From: Mediterranea massiliensis
GTDB lineage: Bacteria; Bacteroidota; Bacteroidia; Bacteroidales; Bacteroidaceae
Direction: 5' to 3'
Length of the DNA stretch: 7,138 nt
Assembly (NCBI GenBank): GCA_958402075.1
Contig: CATXSD010000131.1
Span: forward strand, 1-7,138
The position numbers were made by a program, and so were the translations under genes. Of the stretch, positions 1 to 6,344 are shown one piece after another. Each line of letters starts with the position of its first letter. The first letter of the stretch is position 1. The notes below the pieces were generated by a model. The model saw only the letters and a program-made list of their open reading frames with translations, had not been told where the DNA came from and did not search any database.

Positions 1-1
1 G

Positions 2-559
2 ACGGACGAGATACGCCAAGGGCTGCAGACCATCAGCAGCACGGGCAAGGGACTGCTGTCCTTCGTGGAGTCCTACCGCCGCTTCACCCGCATCCCTACG
101 CCCGAACCCACCCTGTTCTTCGTGAAAGGCTTTGCAGAGCGCATGGTCCAGCTGGCCCGCCACCAGTTTCCCGAAGCCGACGGCATCACCTTCAGCATCG
201 ACGTGACTCCCGACGACCTCATCCTGCACGCCGACGAGAACCTCATCGGGCAGGTAGTGACCAACCTGCTGCGCAATGCCATCCAGGCCATCGGCGAGCA
301 ACCGGCTCCAGCAGGAGGCGGACACATCGGCATCCGTGCCTACTGCAACGACGAGGAAGCGGTACTCATAGAAGTGTCGAACGACGGTCCCCCCATTCCG
401 CCCGAGGTGGCCGACCACATATTTATCCCCTTCTTCACCACCCGCGAAGGAGGAAACGGCATCGGGCTGAGCATCTCGCGCCAGATCATGCGCCTGTCGG
501 GAGGCAGCATTTCCCTCCTGCCCGGCGAAAAAACGACTTTCCTGCTGAAATTCAACTGA
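2..559 (+). CDS. Sensor histidine kinase, C-terminal part (5' end outside window)
   Basis: The reading frame is open from base 2 and ends at a TGA at 557-559, leaving 185 residues of a larger protein. The first ~35 residues (EIRQGLQTISSTGKGLLSFV then ESYRRFTRIPTP) look like the end of the dimerisation helix pair of NtrY-like kinases; the phosphorylated histidine would lie upstream of the window. The rest is a HATPase_c ATP-binding domain: N box NLLRNAIQA, G1-like SNDGPPIP, F box IPFFTTRE, and G2 GNGIGLSISRQI. The G1 box is divergent: the usual D-x-G-x-G is N-D-G-P-P. Such kinases autophosphorylate with ATP and pass the phosphate to a response regulator, in Bacteroidota often a sigma-54-type one, which is not visible here. 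A GTG at 65 is not the real start, because the homologous frame continues upstream of it. The family call is firm; the signal sensed is unknown. Confidence 0.9.
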   Translation, partial: TDEIRQGLQTISSTGKGLLSFVESYRRFTRIPTPEPTLFFVKGFAERMVQLARHQFPEADGITFSIDVTPDDLILHADENLIGQVVTNLLRNAIQAIGEQPAPAGGGHIGIRAYCNDEEAVLIEVSNDGPPIPPEVADHIFIPFFTTREGGNGIGLSISRQIMRLSGGSISLLPGEKTTFLLKFN

Positions 560-613
560 ACAGACAGGAAGAAATAATTGTTGAATAATCATTAAATTAA
601 GAATAGAACAAAT

Positions 614-2107
614 ATGATATTGACAGCTGAACACATTCTCCTCACCTGCTCCATCCTGCTCTTCGTCAGCATCTGGGCAGGAAAGACAGGCTACCGTTTC
701 GGAGTGCCTACCCTGCTGCTCTTCCTGCTTGTAGGCATGCTCTTCGGCAGCGACGGTCTGGGCATCCAGTTCCACGACATGAAGGCCGCCCAGTTCATCG
801 GTATGGTGGCCCTCAGCATCATCCTTTTCACCGGCGGTATGGACACCCGCTTCGCCGACATTAAGCCGGTGCTGAAGCCGGGTATTGCCCTCTCCACCCT
901 CGGCGTCCTGCTCACCACCCTCTTCACCGGCCTCTTCATCTGGTGGCTCTCGGGCATGAGCTGGACCAACATCCACTTCCCGCTCATCCCCTCGCTGCTG
1001 CTGGCCGCCACCATGTCGTCCACCGACTCGGCCTCGGTGTTCGCCATCCTGCGCTCGCAGAAGATTAACTTGAAACACAACCTGCGTCCCCTGCTTGAGC
1101 TGGAAAGCGGAAGCAACGACCCCATGGCCTACATGCTGACCATCGTACTAACCCAGCTCACCCAGTCGACAGGCATCGGCGGATGGGGCGAGATAGCCGG
1201 TTCGTTCGTCATCCAGTTTGTAGTGGGCGGTGCCGCCGGCTACCTGCTGGGCAAGCTGGCCGTCCTCATGCTCAACCGTCTGAACATCGACAACCAGTCG
1301 CTCTACCCCATCCTGCTGCTGGCCTTCGTCCTCTTTACGTTCTCCATCACCAACCTGCTCAACGGCAACGGCTATCTGGCTGTCTACATCGCCGGCATGA
1401 TGGTGGGCAACCACAAGATAGCCTACCGCAAGGAGACCAATACCTTCATGGACGGACTGACGTGGCTCTTCCAGATTATCATGTTCCTCTGCCTGGGCCT
1501 GCTGGTCAACCCGCACGAGATGTTGCAGGTAGCCGCCGTAGCCCTGCTGATAGGAGCATTCATGATACTTGTCGGCCGACCGCTCAGCGTGTACCTCAGC
1601 CTGCTGCCCTTCGGGCGGAGCATCACCCCCAAGTCGCGAATGTTTATCTCGTGGGTGGGCCTGCGCGGAGCGGCGCCCATCATCTTCGCCACCTACCCCG
1701 TCGTAGCCGACGTACCCGGCGCCAACAGCATCTTCAACATCGTGTTCTTCATCACCATCCTCTCGCTCATCATACAGGGAACCACCATTGCCCGCATCTC
1801 CCGCCTGCTGGGACTCTCCCTGCCACAGGAAAAGACCGGCAACGACTTCGGCGTGGAACTGCCCGAAGAGCTGGGGTCGGATCTGCACGAGGTGACCGTC
1901 AGCGCCGATATGCTTTCGCGTGCCCAGACCCTGAAGGACATGCAGCTCCCCAAAGGCACACTGGTCATGATTGTGAAGCGCGACGACGAGTACCTCATCC
2001 CCAACGGTTCGCTGAAGCTACACACGAACGACAAACTGCTGCTCATCTCCGAAAAGAAGAAAGAGCAGCCCACCCAGGAAAAAACGGAAGGCAACCCGAA
2101 GTTGTAG
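614..2107 (+). CDS. nhaP2: CPA1-family potassium (or sodium)/proton antiporter with C-terminal RCK_C domain
   Basis: This 497-residue inner-membrane exchanger is expected to swap cytoplasmic K+ or Na+ for H+, serving cation and pH balance. Residues ~1-400 form a chain of about 12 or 13 hydrophobic segments. The core family motifs are present: SSTDSASVF with D138, and ELESGSNDP with the N168-D169 pair in the ion-binding helix; the ND form is typical of electroneutral CPA1 exchangers. Residues ~415-482 form a cytoplasmic TrkA_C/RCK_C domain, which in relatives regulates transport through ligand binding. E. coli NhaP2 (CvrA) is longer, about 578 residues; this version stops soon after RCK_C with a charged tail. 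The ATG at 614 follows an A-rich leader and begins directly with the first hydrophobic segment. It lies 54 bases after the histidine kinase, so co-transcription is possible. The cation preference, and so the symbol, is inferred from the family. Confidence 0.93.
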   Translation: MILTAEHILLTCSILLFVSIWAGKTGYRFGVPTLLLFLLVGMLFGSDGLGIQFHDMKAAQFIGMVALSIILFTGGMDTRFADIKPVLKPGIALSTLGVLLTTLFTGLFIWWLSGMSWTNIHFPLIPSLLLAATMSSTDSASVFAILRSQKINLKHNLRPLLELESGSNDPMAYMLTIVLTQLTQSTGIGGWGEIAGSFVIQFVVGGAAGYLLGKLAVLMLNRLNIDNQSLYPILLLAFVLFTFSITNLLNGNGYLAVYIAGMMVGNHKIAYRKETNTFMDGLTWLFQIIMFLCLGLLVNPHEMLQVAAVALLIGAFMILVGRPLSVYLSLLPFGRSITPKSRMFISWVGLRGAAPIIFATYPVVADVPGANSIFNIVFFITILSLIIQGTTIARISRLLGLSLPQEKTGNDFGVELPEELGSDLHEVTVSADMLSRAQTLKDMQLPKGTLVMIVKRDDEYLIPNGSLKLHTNDKLLLISEKKKEQPTQEKTEGNPKL

Positions 2108-2131
2108 CGAATTCAAAAAATATGAAAACTG

Positions 2132-2163
2132 TTTGCAAGAGATTAGTGTAAGCCCTATCTTTG
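2132..2163 (+). promoter_or_regulatory. Bacteroides-type promoter for the AMP-binding enzyme gene
   Basis: A -33 element TTTG (2132-2135) and a perfect -7 box TATCTTTG (2156-2163) are separated by 20 bases, the spacing expected for the Bacteroides primary sigma factor. Transcription should start near 2168-2171, giving a leader of about 40 bases before the ATG at 2209. The promoter starts 25 bases after the antiporter stop codon, so the synthetase gene is probably its own transcription unit. AAGGA at 2204-2208 touches the ATG directly, too close for a normal Shine-Dalgarno role. Confidence 0.8.
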
Positions 2164-2208
2164 CGCAGTTTTTCAACTACTGTGCAGAATTGAAAAGAAA
2201 ACGAAGGA

Positions 2209-3876
2209 ATGAAACCAGATAAAAGCTTCATCGGATATATAGAGCAAAGCATCGTCCGCAACTGGGACCGCGATGCGCTGACAGATTACAAAGGAGCAAC
2301 CCTGCAATACAAGGACGTGGCCCGGAAGATAGCCAAGTTCCACATCGTACTGCAAAGTGCAGGCATCCAGCCCGGCGACAAGATTGCCGTCTGCGGACGC
2401 AACAGCGCCCATTGGGCCGTCACCTTCCTGGCCACCATCACCTATGGAGCCGTCATCGTCCCCATTCTGCACGAGTTCAAGGCCGACAACATCCACAACA
2501 TCGTCAACCACTCCGAAGCCAAGCTGCTCTTCGTGGGCGACCAGGCTTGGGAGAACCTGAACGAAGACCGCATGCCCGGCCTGATGGGCGTGGTGTTGCT
2601 CACCGACTTCACGCCCGTCGTATGCCGCGACCCGCGCCTGATGGAAGCCTTCGAGCACCGCAACGCCATCTACGGCCAGCGCTATCCCAAGAACTTCCGC
2701 CCCGAACACATCCGCTACCGCCACGAAGAATCGCCCGAAGAACTGTCCATCATCAACTACACGTCGGGCACCACCGGCTACTCGAAAGGCGTCATGCTGC
2801 CCTACCGCAGCATCCGCTCGAACGTTGACTACTGTTTCGAGATGCGCCCCATCCATGCTGGCGACCACATCGTCTCGATGCTTCCGCTGGGACACGTGTT
2901 CGGCATGGTGTACGACTTCCTCTATGGCATCTGTGCCGGCGCCCACCTGTACTTCCTGACGCGCATGCCTTCACCCAAAATCATCGAACAGTCGTTTGCC
3001 GAAATCAAGCCGCGCATTATCTCGTGTGTACCGCTCATCGTGGAGAAAATCATCAAGAAGAACATCCTGCCGCGCGTGGACAACACCATCGGCAAGCTGC
3101 TGCTGCGCGTACCCATCATCAACGACAAGATCAAGGCGTCGGCACGCAAGGCAGCCATGGAAATCTTCGGTGGCGAGTTCAACGACATCATCATCGGCGG
3201 CGCCCCGTTCAATGCCGACGTGGAGCGGTTCCTCAAACAGATAGGCTTCCCCTACACCATCGCCTACGGCATGACGGAGTGCGGCCCCATCATCTGCTCC
3301 AGCCGCTGGCAGGACCTGAAGCTCGCTTCGTGCGGCAAGGCAGCCTCGCGTATGGAGGTGCGCATCGACTCGAACGACCCCGCCCACCGCGCCGGCGAAA
3401 TCATCTGCCGAGGCGAAAACCTGATGCTTGGCTACTACAAGAATCCCGAGGCGACGGCACAAATCATCGACGTCAGAGGCTGGCTCCATACCGGCGACCT
3501 GGCCACGATGGACAGCGAAGGCAACGTCACCGTCCGCGGCCGCAGCAAGAACATGCTGCTCACCGCCAGCGGCCAGAACATCTACCCCGAAGAGATTGAG
3601 AGCAAACTGAACAACATGCCCTACGTTGCCGAGTCGCTCATCGTGCTGCAAAACGACAAGCTGGTGGCCCTCATCTATCCCGACTTCGACGAAGCCTTTG
3701 CCCGCGGGCTCCAGCAGAGCGACGTCGAAGAGGCCATGGAGCAGAACCGTCAGGAACTGAACCAGCAGCTGCCCGCCTACTGCCAGATTACCAAAGTGAA
3801 AATCCACTTTGAAGAGTTCGAAAAGACAGCCAAGAAAAGCATCAAGCGCTTCCTCTACCAGGAGGCCAAAGGATAA
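2209..3876 (+). CDS. AMP-binding acyl-CoA / acyl-ACP synthetase-like enzyme (ANL superfamily)
   Basis: This 555-residue cytoplasmic enzyme is expected to activate a carboxylic acid, probably a medium- or long-chain fatty acid, with ATP to an acyl-adenylate and then transfer the acyl group to CoA or an acyl carrier. ANL motifs appear in order: the phosphate loop YTSGTTGYSKG (residues 184-194), the adenine-binding motif YGMTECGP (353-360), GWLHTGD with the ribose-binding Asp430, and the hinge region RGRSKNM with Arg445. The C-terminal motif reads KTAKKSIKR (539-547). Aligned with the usual T-x-S-G-K-I-x-R, the catalytic lysine position is Ser544, with lysines at 542 and 543 just before it. Length is normal for the FadD-like family and the frame is intact. 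It has its own promoter just upstream, and the next gene has a separate promoter, so it looks monocistronic. Acyl chain length and acceptor cannot be told from the sequence. Confidence 0.92.
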   Translation: MKPDKSFIGYIEQSIVRNWDRDALTDYKGATLQYKDVARKIAKFHIVLQSAGIQPGDKIAVCGRNSAHWAVTFLATITYGAVIVPILHEFKADNIHNIVNHSEAKLLFVGDQAWENLNEDRMPGLMGVVLLTDFTPVVCRDPRLMEAFEHRNAIYGQRYPKNFRPEHIRYRHEESPEELSIINYTSGTTGYSKGVMLPYRSIRSNVDYCFEMRPIHAGDHIVSMLPLGHVFGMVYDFLYGICAGAHLYFLTRMPSPKIIEQSFAEIKPRIISCVPLIVEKIIKKNILPRVDNTIGKLLLRVPIINDKIKASARKAAMEIFGGEFNDIIIGGAPFNADVERFLKQIGFPYTIAYGMTECGPIICSSRWQDLKLASCGKAASRMEVRIDSNDPAHRAGEIICRGENLMLGYYKNPEATAQIIDVRGWLHTGDLATMDSEGNVTVRGRSKNMLLTASGQNIYPEEIESKLNNMPYVAESLIVLQNDKLVALIYPDFDEAFARGLQQSDVEEAMEQNRQELNQQLPAYCQITKVKIHFEEFEKTAKKSIKRFLYQEAKG

Positions 3877-3945
3877 ATGCCGTCCCGGCTCATACCTTCT
3901 CTTCTGTCCCATCAGTTTAAAAGTTCCCAATGCCCGCAGCATAGT

Positions 3946-3971
3946 GCCAGTACTTCCAGCCAAGTACTGGC
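3946..3971. repeat. Perfect 10-bp inverted repeat (hairpin or operator) between two genes
   Basis: GCCAGTACTT (3946-3955) and AAGTACTGGC (3962-3971) are exact reverse complements separated by six bases. No T-run follows on either strand, so it is not a standard intrinsic terminator. It lies 69 bases after the synthetase stop codon and 66 bases before the -7 box of the CMD-cupin gene. It could end or stabilise the upstream mRNA, or be a dimeric regulator's binding site for the downstream gene. Confidence 0.7.
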
Positions 3972-3986
3972 CACAGAACCATGGAT

Positions 3987-4020
3987 TCGGGTACAAACAT
4001 CCGTAATCGGTATACAAGAC
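3987..4020 (+). promoter_or_regulatory. Two related short direct repeats upstream of the CMD-cupin promoter (possible operator)
   Basis: TCGGGTACAAAC (3987-3998) and TCGGTATACAAGAC (4007-4020) are similar and start 20 bases apart, about two helical turns, just upstream of the -7 box at 4038. Their placement where a -33 element would be expected, with no TTTG visible there, is what one would expect for an activator-dependent promoter. No regulator is identified, and a chance match is possible. Confidence 0.3.
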
Positions 4021-4037
4021 CTGCCCTCACCATGCAC

Positions 4038-4045
4038 TAACTTTG
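4038..4045 (+). promoter_or_regulatory. Bacteroides -7 promoter box for the CMD-cupin gene
   Basis: TAACTTTG matches the TAnnTTTG consensus exactly. Transcription should begin near 4050-4053, giving a leader of about 33 bases before the ATG at 4085. No convincing TTTG -33 element lies about 20 bases upstream. The box rules out the in-frame TTG at 4043 as a start codon, since it is part of the promoter. Confidence 0.65.
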
Positions 4046-4084
4046 CAAACGAAAAGATTGGCAAACCCTTTAAACCTCTTCATC

Positions 4085-4906
4085 ATGAAAATCAAACTGA
4101 TCCTTGCGCTTGTCGCATTGACCGTAAACAGTACAACCATTATGGCACAGAAAACTATCAAACAGACAGCCGGACGCGACCAGCTGGGCACTTTCGCCCC
4201 CAAATTCGCGGAACTCAACGACGACGTCCTCTTCGGAGAAGTGTGGAGCCGCACCGACCAACTCGGCCTGCGCGACCGCAGCCTCGTTACCCTCACCTCG
4301 CTCATCAGCCAGGGCATCACCGACAGCTCGTTGACCTACCACCTCCAGACCGCCAAGCAGAACGGCATCACCCGCAGCGAGATTGCCGAAATACTGACCC
4401 ACATTGCCTTCTATGCCGGATGGCCGAAAGCCTGGGCAGCCTTCCGCCTGGCCAAGGAAGTGTGGACCGAAGACACGGCCGCCGCAGATGCCAAGGCTGC
4501 CTTCCAGCGCGAAATGATCTTCCCCATCGGCGAGCCCAACACAGCCTACGCCCGATACTTCGTCGGCAACAGCTACCTCGCCCCCCTCTCGAAGGAACAG
4601 GTAGCCGTCTCCAACGTCACCTTCGAGCCGGGCTGCCGGAACAACTGGCACATCCACCACGCCACAAGCGGCGGCGGGCAGATGCTCATCGGCGTGGCTG
4701 GACGCGGCTGGTACCAGGAAGAGGGCAAGCCGGCCGTAGAGATTCTGCCGGGAACCGTCATCCACATCCCCGCCAACGTCAAGCACTGGCACGGAGCGGC
4801 AGCCGACAGCTGGTTTGCCCACCTGGCCTTTGAGGTCGCCGGAGAAAACACGTCCAACGAATGGCTGGAGCCCGTCTCCGACGAAGCGTACGACCGACTG
4901 AAATGA
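4085..4906 (+). CDS. Exported carboxymuconolactone decarboxylase-like / cupin fusion protein
   Basis: This 273-residue protein has an N-terminal signal peptide (charged KIK, hydrophobic core, likely cleavage around MA-Q at 20-22), so it is probably periplasmic. Residues ~25-125 resemble the carboxymuconolactone decarboxylase (CMD/AhpD-like) helical fold, with RDRSLVTLTSLISQG, YHLQTAKQNGITRSE and HIAFYAGWPKAW. No CxxC redox pair as in AhpD is visible. Residues ~140-265 form a cupin barrel with metal ligands His189 and His191 (WHIHH), Gln199 (GGGQ, where many cupins have Glu), and His234/His236 (HWHG). Relatives are annotated only as CMD/cupin proteins; a metal-dependent role on a small organic or peroxide substrate is inferred. 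The ATG at 4085 is chosen because it begins the signal peptide and lies downstream of the promoter box. The gene appears to stand alone, with its own promoter and terminator. Confidence 0.88.
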   Translation: MKIKLILALVALTVNSTTIMAQKTIKQTAGRDQLGTFAPKFAELNDDVLFGEVWSRTDQLGLRDRSLVTLTSLISQGITDSSLTYHLQTAKQNGITRSEIAEILTHIAFYAGWPKAWAAFRLAKEVWTEDTAAADAKAAFQREMIFPIGEPNTAYARYFVGNSYLAPLSKEQVAVSNVTFEPGCRNNWHIHHATSGGGQMLIGVAGRGWYQEEGKPAVEILPGTVIHIPANVKHWHGAAADSWFAHLAFEVAGENTSNEWLEPVSDEAYDRLK

Positions 4907-4970
4907 CAAGCTGAAGACTTCCGACACATTCCTGACATCATCCCTTTTTCCGATTCAGTCGGTATACAGA

Positions 4971-5022
4971 CAGAGGATCGCGGCTTTCCGGTACGACTGC
5001 CAGATGCCGCATCCTCTGTTTT
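4971..5022 (+). terminator. Stem-loop terminator after the CMD-cupin gene
   Basis: CAGAGGAT (4971-4978) plus GCGGC (4980-4984) pairs with GCCGC (5006-5010) plus ATCCTCTG (5011-5018), giving a 13-bp stem with a single bulged C at 4979 and a 21-base loop. TTTTC follows directly on the + strand. The loop is longer than usual and the T-run short, but position and stem strength fit an intrinsic terminator 65 bases after the stop codon. Confidence 0.7.
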
Positions 5023-5090
5023 CATTCCTCCCCGTCCGATATTATGACCACAATTATCGGTTGTCCGACCGTTTTCTCAAACAAAAGTGT

Positions 5091-5098
5091 TACTTTTA
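5091..5098 (+). promoter_or_regulatory. Possible -7 promoter box for the Nim-like gene
   Basis: TACTTTTA fits TAnnTTTG in all but the last base. It lies 48 bases before the ATG at 5146 and downstream of the terminator ending at 5022, where a new promoter is needed. No TTTG -33 element at the right spacing is visible, so this is a weak call. Confidence 0.35.
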
Positions 5099-5145
5099 CC
5101 TCCCGAATCGGCAACCGGTCCATACGACCACGAAAAAACGAAATT

Positions 5146-5661
5146 ATGAGAAAAGCAAGCAGAGAAATGAACAGCGACTGGGCCTTGGACATCATGCACA
5201 AAGCCCCTTACATCACCGTCAGCTTCACAAAGCCGGACGGCACGGCATACGGCGTTCCACTTTCGTTGGCCTCCACCAACGACCACGTCTGGTACTTCCA
5301 TTGCGCGCTGGAAGGAGACAAGCTGGAAGCCATCGCGGCCCATCCCGAAGTGTGCCTTTCAGCCGTCACCAAATGCCAGCCCACCGTCGGCCCCAAGGAC
5401 GGAAGCTTCACCCTGCAATACCGCTCCGCCATGGCTTTCGGGAAAGCCGAGCTGGTAACGGATGAAGCTGAGAAGGTGCAGGCCCTCAAGGCAATCAGCC
5501 AACGGTTCCTGCCCCAACACATGGATGCCTTCAACGAAGCAGTCCGGAAAAGCCTCCACCGCACCGCCGTCGTGCGCATCACCTTGTCCGCCCCTCCTAC
5601 CGGCAAACGCAAACAGTACGACAAGCAGGGAGAAGAAATGAAGTACGGACGGATGGAGTGA
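5146..5661 (+). CDS. Nim-like pyridoxamine 5'-phosphate oxidase-fold flavoprotein
   Basis: This 171-residue cytoplasmic protein has the split-barrel flavin-binding fold of the pyridoxamine-phosphate-oxidase-like family that includes the 5-nitroimidazole reductases NimA-NimK. Visible features are the start MRKASREM, the strand-turn DGTAYGVPLS, the motif WYFHCALEGDKLEAI, and RSAMAFGKAELVTDEAEK, all in the order seen in Nim proteins. His52 in the FHCA motif matches by position the histidine that carries a covalent modification in structurally studied NimA, as I recall it. Nim enzymes reduce nitroimidazoles to harmless amines, but many chromosomal relatives have no proven drug role, so the substrate is unknown. 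The frame is open upstream to 5044, but the ATG at 5146 is chosen because the family starts there and the 34 extra residues look like translated leader. It converges on the HD gene, with 29 bases between the two stops and no clear terminator. Confidence 0.88.
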   Translation: MRKASREMNSDWALDIMHKAPYITVSFTKPDGTAYGVPLSLASTNDHVWYFHCALEGDKLEAIAAHPEVCLSAVTKCQPTVGPKDGSFTLQYRSAMAFGKAELVTDEAEKVQALKAISQRFLPQHMDAFNEAVRKSLHRTAVVRITLSAPPTGKRKQYDKQGEEMKYGRME

Positions 5662-5690
5662 ACGGTTTACCCATATCTCCTCTTGAACAA

Positions 5691-6308
5691 TTAAAGCTCA
5701 TCCAACTCTTCACCGCTCCGTTCCATAATATTGGCAGCCAGTTTGTCTGCAACCTGAATGATGGTAACCAGGGGATAAAGCTTTTGGGAAGTATCAAAAC
5801 ATCGCTGGTCTTCATAACTGTTCATATTGATGCCCCATGCTCCCATATGCCAACGGATTGCCAGCATCTCATCGTCACTCAAAGCTATGCCATTGCAGAG
5901 CAGCAGAATGACAGACTTCTCTCCGTGCCCCATGGGAAAGTTCTTGTAGGAAACCTTATAACCCTCATTGTCCTCCCAAGTTCCTATGGCAGTTTTCTTT
6001 TTTTTCACTGTACGGAAATAGATGTCACTTTTGCAGACATCATGCAGCAGACTGGCTATAATCACACTTTCCCTTTCCACTTCTTTCTCCAGGCCGGGCT
6101 CGATGGCAGCCATTCCTTCCCACACCATCAGGGCAGCCTTGCAGGTATTCAGTGAATGCTGTACCAATCCTCCTTCCGTATTCAGGTGGTGATTGGCAGA
6201 AGCCGGAGCCGTAAAGAACCCCATGTTCTCCAGACCTTCCAGTAAATCTTCCACTCCTTCACGATGAGTGGAGCGGAGCAACTCTATAAATTCTTCTTTA
6301 GTAGTCAT
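5691..6308 (-). CDS. HD-domain metal-dependent phosphohydrolase
   Basis: This intact 205-residue cytoplasmic protein shows a full set of HD-superfamily metal ligands: His51 in GGLVQHSLN, His89-Asp90 in LLHDVCK, His128 in GHGEKS, His154 in IRWHMG, and Asp188 in VADKLA. The layout resembles the HD domain of YhaM-type nucleases, but no N-terminal OB-fold is present, so it is a stand-alone HD protein. HD enzymes cleave phosphate esters of nucleotides or nucleic acids; the substrate here cannot be named. A lysine run KKKK (102-105) is encoded by eight A followed by G and four A, a slippage-prone tract. The ATG at 6308 is the first in the frame and lies 28 bases downstream of a possible -7 box. Its base composition is intermediate between the GC-rich left genes and the AT-rich right end. 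Confidence 0.88.
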   Translation of the reverse strand: MTTKEEFIELLRSTHREGVEDLLEGLENMGFFTAPASANHHLNTEGGLVQHSLNTCKAALMVWEGMAAIEPGLEKEVERESVIIASLLHDVCKSDIYFRTVKKKKTAIGTWEDNEGYKVSYKNFPMGHGEKSVILLLCNGIALSDDEMLAIRWHMGAWGINMNSYEDQRCFDTSQKLYPLVTIIQVADKLAANIMERSGEELDEL

Positions 6309-6336
6309 CTTAACGCTGTTTTCTTAATTCAGTGCC

Positions 6337-6344
6337 TAAAGGTA
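6337..6344 (-). promoter_or_regulatory. Possible -7 promoter box for the HD gene
   Basis: On the minus strand this reads TACCTTTA, one base off TAnnTTTG. It would place the start of transcription about 20 bases before the ATG at 6308. No clear TTTG -33 element is seen at 19-21 bases upstream. Confidence 0.4.

Noticed and set aside
1148..1888. Long minus-strand ORF of 246 codons inside the antiporter gene
   Set aside because: It mirrors the GC-rich coding strand, has a composition of no known family (rich in Q, G, D and H), and overlaps a fully convincing membrane transporter.
1183..2151. Plus-strand ORF of 322 codons overlapping the antiporter in another frame
   Set aside because: The product is rich in R, H, P and Q, typical of an out-of-frame reading of GC-rich coding DNA. 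The antiporter frame is clearly the real one.
2971..4017. Minus-strand ORF of 348 codons opposite the acyl-activating enzyme
   Set aside because: It lies mostly antisense to a gene with all ANL motifs. It lacks recognisable domains and arises from codon bias in GC-rich DNA.
3877..4084. Possible riboswitch in the gap before the CMD-cupin gene
   Set aside because: The -7 box at 4038-4045 leaves only about 33 bases of leader, too short for a known riboswitch, and the hairpin lies upstream of the predicted transcript start.
3877..4833. ORF of 318 codons starting right after the acyl-activating enzyme stop
   Set aside because: Its first part is the regulatory gap and the remainder is the out-of-frame shadow of the CMD-cupin gene. 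The arginine- and proline-rich product has no recognisable fold.
5044..5145. 34-codon N-terminal extension of the Nim-like protein
   Set aside because: The frame is open, but the segment is unlike the family's N-terminus and would place the probable -7 box inside the coding region. The family start at 5146 is preferred.
5658..6155. Plus-strand ORF of 165 codons opposite the HD gene
   Set aside because: The minus-strand frame has all HD metal ligands in order, while this frame shows no family features and overlaps the Nim-like stop codon.
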